Shown in pieces: positions 57,647 through 64,000 of a DNA stretch of 64,000 nt. The position numbers were made by a program, and so were the translations under genes. The stretch spans positions 186,001-250,000 of the forward strand of contig VWND01000031.1 of assembly GCA_009599575.1 (NCBI GenBank). The letters are read 5' to 3'. The stretch's first letter is position 1, and every line of letters starts with the position of its first letter. The notes beneath the pieces are model-generated. The model was not told where the DNA came from. It made no database searches and worked only from the letters and a program-made list of their open reading frames with translations. The stretch is from Blumeriella jaapii (taxonomy: Eukaryota; Ascomycota; Leotiomycetes; Helotiales; Drepanopezizaceae).

Positions 57647-58782
57647 ACGCAAGCGTGTGGCTCAAGCTGTCTTTGCGGTGAGAGTATGTAGTAAGTAAGT
57701 AGCCTGTTCTCTCGAATGCAGCAAAGGGTACCTTGGGGAGACATGATCATCTGAACCTTGATTGAATCCGACAGCATATCAGCGCGACCTTATTCGGATT
57801 TATCACAACAGATTATGGTTTTCGCTCCTCGGGCTTGCACATGACATTCCGAAGCTCGGTTCTTGCCATCGGCTATTTCGTAAGATACCAATAATGAGCG
57901 TAGGAAGTCGACAGGTCTCTCTACGACTGGTTTGTGTGATGTGGCGCGTCGTTCCCGGCATTCCAAAGATCGTTGCGCCAGGAAAAAAAGAGACTGCAAT
58001 AAGATTCTGTAAACCAGATTGCACTAGTCAAAGCTGTCTCAAGAAACGCTTTTAATAAACGTAGATCAAGGCCCGTGAACTTTTAAACATTGGCCGTACT
58101 GTTTGTTGTTGTAGGTCGGTCGCCTGGCCGCCACAGCCAAGAGATAGAGAGAGACGACCAAAGCTGCACTCCGCCGTTTCTACAGCAGAACCATCCGTCC
58201 GTAACACAATGACACCTCTTCTTTGCGAATCAACAGCTTCCAAGTTCTGAGATTCTCTCCACGCCGCGCCTCGCTAGCAGCAGCGGCTTTGGGGAATGAA
58301 TCCCCATCCCATCGAGGTCCTTGGCACCACGATCCTCGCTCGCTTAGCGGGTCTGTCTTACCCCTGAAGGGCCCTGTGTGACTGACTTCAGACGAAATCT
58401 CACTCCCACGCGCCGGATTACAGGATTCTCGCCTTACAGCGCGCCAGGACGCACCCAGTCGTTGGGGAGCTGGTATGGGCTGTTGAGAGCTTCTTGAAAC
58501 CTCGGAGAAACATGCTACGTTTCTAGTCAGTACTGCTTCTCTAGCGCGCGGCTTCGGGTCGTGTTGTGTGTGGTACAGTACAGTGATTGATTGTGTATTT
58601 AGCCAGGAGGGCAGTACGGTAGGTCCACGAGATCCTCTTTCGGTTGGGCCTACTTCGTAAGTATCCAGCAGTTGCCCTTTGGTGTTCTCGTCCCTTTGGT
58701 GCGCGCCTTGTATTCCCAACAGCTGTGCGGGTTGTGTTTCTTCCAAAAGAGCCTTTCCCTGATAAACAACGATTTCCGGAGA
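57647..58782. other. intergenic, no gene seen
   Basis: Spacer between the GH43 and beta-trefoil-like genes. A minus frame at 58746-58180 has no domain. A GTAC word lies at 58571-58583. Confidence 0.45.
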
Positions 58783-59598
58783 ATGCTGGCATCATTCCAT
58801 CTTCCTGTTCTTGTTCTTCTTCTTCTCCTTCTTCTTCTCAATCTCACCACACTGGCCTTTGCTTCCCCACTCAGGATACTGGCCGTGGCTTCGTTGAACC
58901 AAGCCGCGTATGAAGAGGCTCACCCGAGGGACGACACGGCGACGCGAGCTCTCTCGGATACCGAGATCAAGGTCGGACCCACAGCCCTGAATGACCATTG
59001 TCCGTGTACCGTGCTGATGGCAGTCAGACCTCAGACGGGAGGTGCTTGTTTATCAACGAGCTCTCTGGGGACTTTCGTGCGAACCTCAACCCGATCCAGG
59101 CCTCACCTTGCGATGGCAGCGCGGGCCAGAAATGGGATGTCATCACGCAGGGCGCACACAATAACGAAGCCGGTACCATGCTGCTCGTGAGCACTCTCGT
59201 GAGTATCCCCCCCCCACCCCCCTCAGGAAGGGAGGGCATGACGGATCTTGCAGACCCAAGCCTGTGTGAATGTCGACCCTCGTCGAGCCGCGAACAACAC
59301 CGTCATCATGTTTTCGTGCGGCGGCCGAGCCGATGGAAGTAGGTATCTCACGTCGACCCCCCCCCTCTCCACGTCCTCCCATCTGATGTGCGCAGGCGGC
59401 GACGTGACGCCTTCGCAACTCTTCGCGTTCGCCGACGGTGCCGCAGGCCCGATGGCATTCGAGCCCAGGAACGCAGCCGGAACCTGTCTCGCCGTCACGG
59501 GGGACGAAATCCTCGGCCAAGCGCCCTGCTCGGCCGGCGATGCGGCCCAGGCCTTTTCCTTTGGAGGCGCTGCCTCGCCCGCACGACCAGCTCCCTGA
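58783..59598 (+). CDS. secreted protein with beta-trefoil (ricin-B-like) sequence repeats
   Basis: Four exons, 58783-58971, 59028-59198, 59254-59338 and 59396-59598, with consistent phases, give 215 aa to the first stop. The signal peptide is MLASFHLPVLVLLLLLLLLN and following, then a linker DDTATRALSDTEIK. The repeated core reads DGRCLFINELSGDFRANLNP, GQKWDVITQGAHNNEAGTML, QACVNVDPRRAANNTVIMFS, CGGRADG, SQLFAFADGAAGPMAFEP and RNAAGTCLAVTGDEILGQAP, a family common in Pezizomycotina and built of QxW-like trefoil units. The protein probably binds carbohydrate outside the cell; I infer this from the fold only. The frame ends early at SPARPAP, while matching sequence continues in another frame (next feature), so the C-terminus as written is doubtful. 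Intron 1 uses a weak GTCGGA donor; it was chosen because it restores the family reading at TSDGRCL. Confidence 0.78.
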
Positions 59599-59984
59599 CC
59601 CACGGCTCGGTGACTTTCGATGCGAGGAGAACGGCGGGGGATACGGCGCTCGCGTTCTCGTGTGGTGGCAGGGCGGATGCGGCTGGTGAGACGAGGGATT
59701 CGTGTTTGACTGTGCTGGTGATGAGACAGACGATTGCGCGGTCGCCGCAAAATGGTGGTGGAACGGTGTGTTTGAATCCGAAAGGGTCGAAGCTGGATCA
59801 ATCAGACAAGCTGTTCGGGAGCGGCGGATATACGTACCATTCATTTATTCAGGGAAGAAAAAGGGAAAGAAATAGCTGGCCACGGGATTCAGGGCAGTTT
59901 CGATTCTTTTTGGTAGAGAGATTCAAACTGCTAGCTAGCAAAGCTAGAAAAACCAAGAAGAATCCACAAGATCCATCCATCTAG
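59599..59984 (+). other. frame-shifted continuation of the beta-trefoil-like protein
   Basis: After the stop at 59596-59598 a different frame carries GSVTFDARRTAGDTALAFSC, GGRADAAGETRDS and GGGTVCLNPKGSKLDQSD. These repeat the DPRR...FSCGGRADG pattern of the upstream part. No GT donor lies between FSFGG and this block, so a one-base loss near 59560-59590 explains it better than an intron. The 3' end of the frame (to 59984) runs into Lys-rich sequence of doubtful meaning. Confidence 0.6.
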
Positions 59985-60022
59985 CACAGCGGTACAAATT
60001 TACTGATTACATACAACAGAGC

Positions 60023-60034
60023 AAAAAAAAAAAA
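60023..60034 (-). terminator. Pol III terminator of tRNA-Val
   Basis: A run of 12 T on the minus strand, starting five bases after the tRNA-Val 3' end. Confidence 0.75.
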
Positions 60035-60038
60035 TATA

Positions 60039-60134
60039 TGATCAGGCTGGGGCTCGATCCCAGGACCTTCTCGGTATTTTGTTACAGTTTGTAGACTGTT
60101 AACGAGATGTGATAACCAACTACACCACCCGACC
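60039..60134 (-). tRNA. tRNA-Val (AAC), intron-containing
   Basis: 96 nt on the minus strand. The acceptor stem GGTCGGG/CCTGATC pairs with two G-U wobbles, and the discriminator is A. The D-arm GTGTAGTTGGTTATCAC fits the A box. The anticodon stem TCTCG/CGAGA holds loop TTAACA with anticodon AAC. The T-arm CTGGGATCGAGCCCCAG fits the B box. A 22-nt intron (60075-60096) sits at the canonical 37/38 position. A T12 terminator follows. The mature tRNA would be 74 nt before CCA addition. Confidence 0.93.
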
Positions 60135-60604
60135 ATTGATGCTTGGGAGTCGCAGTGCGTTTAGTAATATATTCGTAACCGAGATGTGCGCCAGGGATGG
60201 ACGGCAGTGAGTGGGACGAATAAGGAGCTTGGATCCGTGGTACATACATACAATCAATCGTCCTTGAGACAAATAGAAATTGCCCGAAAAAGGAAAAAAA
60301 AAAGAAAGAAAGAAAAAAATTATTGTAAATTTCAATTAAAAGCCTCCACTTGAGCCATCACCTACGCAATCAGAGCGGCAAATCCCTAGCTTTTCTCCCG
60401 AGAGATCCATCCATCCAGATAGATGATCAGGAATTCCCCCAAACTCGATCGAGGAGGCTTCACGAATCCGCGCCCCTGGCTGCCAATCATTTTTTCTCTC
60501 GCTTCACCCCCGGCGCAAAAGCTTCCAACACACACGCACACACGCACACACCACCGCCGCCAGCATCAACCTCTGTCTGCCGAAAAGAAACAACAAAAAA
60601 GCAC

Positions 60605-60613
60605 AAAAAAAAA
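60605..60613 (-). terminator. Pol III terminator of tRNA-Thr
   Basis: A run of nine T on the minus strand, two bases after the tRNA-Thr 3' end. Confidence 0.75.
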
Positions 60614-60615
60614 GC

Positions 60616-60721
60616 TGCCCATAGACGGAATCGAACCGGCAACCTCGTCATTTCACAACTCACTCCCAGACGTGGGAGCGTGAGGTACTAGTGACGCGCT
60701 CTACCATTGAGCTATACGGGC
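60616..60721 (-). tRNA. tRNA-Thr (AGT), intron-containing
   Basis: 106 nt on the minus strand. The acceptor stem GCCCGTA/TATGGGC is complete with one G-U pair, and the discriminator is A. The D-arm is GCTCAATGGTAGAGC. The anticodon stem CGTCA/TGACG holds loop CTAGTA with anticodon AGT (read as IGU). A 34-nt intron (60652-60685) sits at position 37/38 and itself folds into a strong CTCACGCTCCCA/TGGGAGTGAG-type hairpin. The T-stem GCCGG/CCGTC has one C-T mismatch, which is unusual. A T9 terminator follows. The mature length would be 72 nt before CCA. Confidence 0.9.
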
Positions 60722-62206
60722 GAACAGAGTGTGATGGTCTCGGCGAGAAAAAGTATACAAGTTTCCACGGGCCGAAATTCGTGCGCGTGGAGTGAGTGAG
60801 TGGAGCATGGATGTTGTAGCGAGAGGTCAAATGAACTATATATATATATATATTTTTTTTTTTTTGTTTTTGTTTTGGTTTTTGGGCGAGGGAGAAAACC
60901 CAGCGGCCGTGTGGAGTCTTCTTCGGGCTTTCAATGAAATCCTTTTTTCCGAGATTCGATGTCTGTATTGTACTTACCTATGTACCTAGGTACCTATACT
61001 GTGTACACACAGTACAGTAAGTAGTACAGTGCTGGATATCTATCTATCTATCTACAGCACAGTACATACAGTACCCGTGAGACAGCGAGAGAGCCGCCGC
61101 TGGCCGAGTGATTACCGTGATCGATCGGGTTTAATGCCATCGCTTCGGATCAGACCTCTCTCTCTCTCTCTCTCTTTTACATATTGCTTGCTACGCACTC
61201 ACCACTCACCACCCACCACCCACCAACCCCACACGCGAGAAACCAAACAGGCTTGCGGGGTGAGGGGGGGAGGATTCCATTCCAAAAGACCGTGTTTCCA
61301 ACCCGCGAATCACAAGCACAAGGCTCGTTTCTCCAGGAACGCGAGATGCGAGATGGAAGCTTAGCTTAGCTTGGCGAGAAGTGCCACCCACAGAAGCCTC
61401 GCTACCTCTACAGCACATACCGTACAGTACAGTGCTGTACAGTACCTAAGGCAAGGCGTTTAGCAACCGGTGCAGCGCGAAAGAAAGCGCGCCGCTGAAG
61501 CTTCCCCAGCTGAGTATCACCCGATCCTCATTTGGTTTCCGCGCAAGACGTGTCCTCGGATCGCTGTACGTACGTACAGAACATACATAGGTAGGTGCTT
61601 ACGGTATTTCTTCATATATGCATTTCCGCTTACAGTGCGTCGACCCTCGGATCGCTCGCTGTACAGTACGTACCTCCTACTGTACTGTTGACGGACCATC
61701 GCAAGAGGCGGCGAAGAGCGTAGCTGGCAGCAGCAGCAGCAGTGGCTGTAACATCACGAATTGCTTTCGGGGTCGTATTTGGTCTTGGGATTTAATTCCT
61801 TAGCTTAGCACGTCTCCGTCTTCTCTTCTCTTCTCTCTATGCATAGACGTATGTACCTATGTATGTACCTTATGTATGTTTGTAGTGTGTATGTATGAAT
61901 GTAGTATGTATATATGTACACCGAAAACAGCATTTCCATCCCTTCCCTTCTGATCACCAATTGAATTCCCCTCGGGCACAAATGCCTTCTCAAATCCCCA
62001 AATCCACAAACGCCATTCATGCAGACCCCTACTCAAACGCCGCGCTTAGTTCGTTTTTACCCGTCCATGCGCCGAGACCATACGCGCCCCTAAACCCGCA
62101 AGAGCAAGAAAAAAAACCCGCTCTCTCCTACATTCACTCCTCGAGCCCAAGCCTCTCCCGAGTCCACGCCAAAGAGGAGAGGGCCTAATCCGCCACGCAC
62201 ACCCAC
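60722..62206. other. intergenic with microsatellites and GTAC clusters
   Basis: It contains TA and T runs (60838-60870), GTAC/GTACC clusters (60970-61075, 61411-61446, 61565-61690), a TATC run (61035-61052), a CT run (61158-61175), an AGC triplet run (61728-61745) and TATG-type runs (61845-61920). No gene is supported; it is the 3' flank of the GH72 gene. Confidence 0.5.
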
Positions 62207-63575
62207 CTACAAGAACCACATAAAGCCCAACATCACGGCCACGAGCCCCGTGCTCATGCCCGCAATCTCCTTGCCTCCATTCGCGCTGCCCTTCGTGCTA
62301 CTGGGCTCGCTCGCGCTCCCCGTCGGACTCTTTGCGGAGCTCGTCGTCGTGGACGTCGCTTGCAGCACCTGGCCAATACTCGGCAGCTTCACGTCACCGT
62401 CCACCAGCCAGCCGCCCGGCGTCGAGGTCGGGCACGCAGGCGGGGGGATGGAGGGCGTGTACGCGGCGCTGGCGACCCCGGTCGGGCTCAGCGTCTTCCA
62501 CACGTTCTGCAGGTTCGCAAAGTCGGGCACGACGGGCGTCGGGGTGCCGCCGCGAGAGAAGCCGCCCGCGACGTTCGTGGCTTGCGCCGTCACGGCGACG
62601 GGCGTGCCGTACGAGATGAGCCCGTAGTTGTTGGCCTCTTCGAGCCACTCGTAGATGATGGCGCCGCTCCAGAGGTCGTCCATGTCCGGGCCGAGGATCG
62701 CGGACTGGTCCTGGAAGGTGCGTGGCTTGACCGTTGCAGCCCGTCTCGGAGAAGAAGATGGGCACGTTGAGGGTCGCGGCGAAGGAGTTGAGCTTGTCGT
62801 AGCCGGAGGTGAGCATGGTGTTGTCGCCGCACCACTCGTAGGCATTGAGGCCGAAGAAGTCGACGCTCTCCGAGGTGTTGGTACCGCAGGCGAGGTAGTT
62901 TTGCAGCATGGGGCGCAGCTCGGCGATGTCGGCGGCGGAGTATCCGACGGGGACCTTGCGGTAGCCTTTGGAGTCGCGGTATGCCTTCATGTCTCGGGCG
63001 GCTGCCTTGATGTAGGGCGCAGCGAGGGACTGGTTGTTGAGCGCAATGACCTCGTTACCCACGAAGAAGCCGAGGGTGTTTTCATAGGCGTGGAAAGCGT
63101 CCATGACACGGGCGAAGGCGTTGAATTGGGATTGGTTCCACGATGGGCGAACCTCGCGACCTCTCAGCACGTACGTAGCATGCGCGATGGGGGGTAGGAG
63201 AAGAAGTACTTACCGGATCAATGTCGGTTTCAAAGGTATCCAGATCCACCATGAGATAGATGCCGGCGTCTGCGAAGGCGGACATGCAGCCGGAATGGTC
63301 TGCAGCCGGATCGACATGATATACCCGGATGGCATTTGCGCCGAGGGTCGCCATGAGGGCAGCGTCTCGTTGGCATTGCGCGGTGTTGACCAGAGGGTCG
63401 TCTTCAGTCAATTGGTAGGCAATACCTGGGCACGTATTAGCCGGTTGGTTCTTTTTTCTTTCAGTTTTGTTTTCTCTTTTTCTCTTTTCTCTTTTCTCTT
63501 TTCCCTTTCTTTATTTCTTTCTTTCTCTTTTTCTTGCTTTCATGCTTTCTCTCTCTCTTTTTTTCTCTCTCTCTT

Positions 63576-63662
<87 letters not shown>

Positions 63663-63822
63663 CTTGGTCATTGGGAGCTGGATTACCCTTTATGTAGTAC
63701 TGCGTGCCATTGCTATAGAAGAACTTGGTCCCGCTGATGGAGATCTGGGGCACGGCGGCCGTGACGGCACCGACAGCCACGCTGGCCAGCAGGGCCAGGC
63801 CCTCGAGGGATCTCGCAAACAT
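62207..63822 (-). CDS. GPI-anchored GH72 beta-1,3-glucanosyltransferase (GAS/GEL type), with a 2-nt deletion
   Basis: GH72 enzymes cut and re-ligate beta-1,3-glucan to elongate it in the cell wall. Exons on the minus strand: 63822-63687, 63425-63214 and 63152-62207; phases 1 and 0 match. The signal peptide starts MFARSLEGLALLASVAVGAV; then PQISISGTKFFYSNGTQYYI, KGIAYQL, ANAIRVYHVDP, GIYLMVDLDTFETDIDP, YENTLGFFVGNEVI (acid/base Glu), VDFFGLNAYEWCGDNTM and PIFFSETGCN (nucleophile Glu). Immediately after GCN the frame breaks: TGCAACGGTCAAG lacks two bases of the expected GCN-T-VKPRTF (about 62732-62735). Downstream LWSGAIIYEWLEEANNYGLI continues intact to a Ser/Thr-rich linker and a GPI-type tail (ANGGKEIAGMSTGLVAVMLG ending FMWFL). 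With two bases restored in count, the length would be 431 aa. There is no CBM43 module. Intron 1 (261 nt) is enlarged by a dinucleotide repeat. Confidence 0.9.
63560..63650. repeat. (CT)n/(GA)n microsatellite inside GH72 intron 1
   Basis: About 70 bp of nearly pure CT on the plus strand with CTTT-type flanks; on the gene's sense strand it is GA-rich. It causes the Ser/Leu frames (plus) and Arg/Glu frames (minus) seen across the intron. Confidence 0.9.
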
Positions 63823-64000
63823 TCGGGCGCGGCTTTTCGAGTAGCCACGGGAAGGGAGAGATTCGGGCACCAGGAGTGTGGGGTTGCAGGTGTCGCAAGG
63901 ACTGCGCGGTGGGAGAAACGGACGTGATGGTGGAAGTGAAGAGCCAGGAAGAATGGAGAGACCAGAATGTGTGTGTGTGTACGTGTATGGACAGTAGATC
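63823..64000 (-). promoter_or_regulatory. 5' flank of the GH72 gene
   Basis: 178 bp to the window edge. It includes a TGTGTGTGTG run near 63970. No TATA box is seen in what is present; the promoter may extend beyond the window. Confidence 0.3.

Noticed and set aside
63511..63737. Ser/Leu/Phe-rich plus frames and Arg-Glu minus frames over the CT microsatellite
   Set aside because: Repeat artefacts inside intron 1 of the GH72 gene.
1..64000. CRISPR arrays, rRNA genes, intact LTR or DNA transposons, prokaryotic features
   Set aside because: None seen; the regular repeats here are microsatellites or minisatellites without spacer variation, and no reverse transcriptase or transposase motifs were found.

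Overview
This window is nuclear DNA of a filamentous ascomycete (Pezizomycotina, possibly Dothideomycetes). The reasons are short GT-AG introns of about 45-100 nt in almost every gene, intron-containing tRNA genes, a HET-domain gene, a GPI-anchored GH72 glucanosyltransferase, and small secreted proteins. There is no operon structure, rRNA or CRISPR array, and no intact transposon. All gene models were spliced by eye from reading frame, splice-site phase and family knowledge; no search was run.

Layout. 0-7 kb: the tail of an acidic ORF, a secreted cysteine-containing protein (minus) followed by a duplicated, phase-compatible copy of its last exon, and a broken HET gene (minus). 7.8-18 kb is the gene-dense core: an unrecognised 466-aa protein (+), a membrane-anchored double-psi-barrel protein (+), an NDUFAF5-type complex I assembly methyltransferase (minus) and, divergently, the alpha subunit of the AP-2 endocytic adaptor (+). 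18-31 kb is gene-poor. It holds relics of an enoyl-CoA hydratase and of an adenylate-forming domain, and a 1.9-kb segment bounded by inverted 15-bp repeats whose left end is tandemly triplicated. 31.5-32.3 kb: the Arp2/3 subunit ARPC5 (minus). 32.3-52.3 kb is mostly intergenic and rich in simple repeats, an ACCGTG-motif array and GTAC palindrome clusters, with a small putative secreted protein, a 144-bp minisatellite and an SDR relic. 52.3-64 kb is a run of extracytoplasmic proteins: an Alt a 1/AA1-like protein (+), a GH43 glycosidase (+) whose first intron is swollen by an 11-bp minisatellite, a secreted beta-trefoil-like repeat protein (+), two intron-containing tRNA genes (Val-AAC and Thr-AGT, minus) and a GH72 glucanosyltransferase (minus).

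How the genes work together. The housekeeping genes (AP-2 alpha, ARPC5, NDUFAF5-like) belong to unrelated processes: endocytosis, actin branching and respiratory complex I assembly. The right end is enriched in cell-wall and secreted functions (GH43, GH72, lectin-like, AA1-like), but nothing in the sequence shows that these are co-regulated. Three otherwise well-preserved genes (AP-2 alpha, the beta-trefoil-like protein and GH72) each carry one small frameshift. The relics of HET, enoyl-CoA hydratase, the adenylation domain and SDR are more damaged. The single indels should be checked against reads before those genes are called dead.
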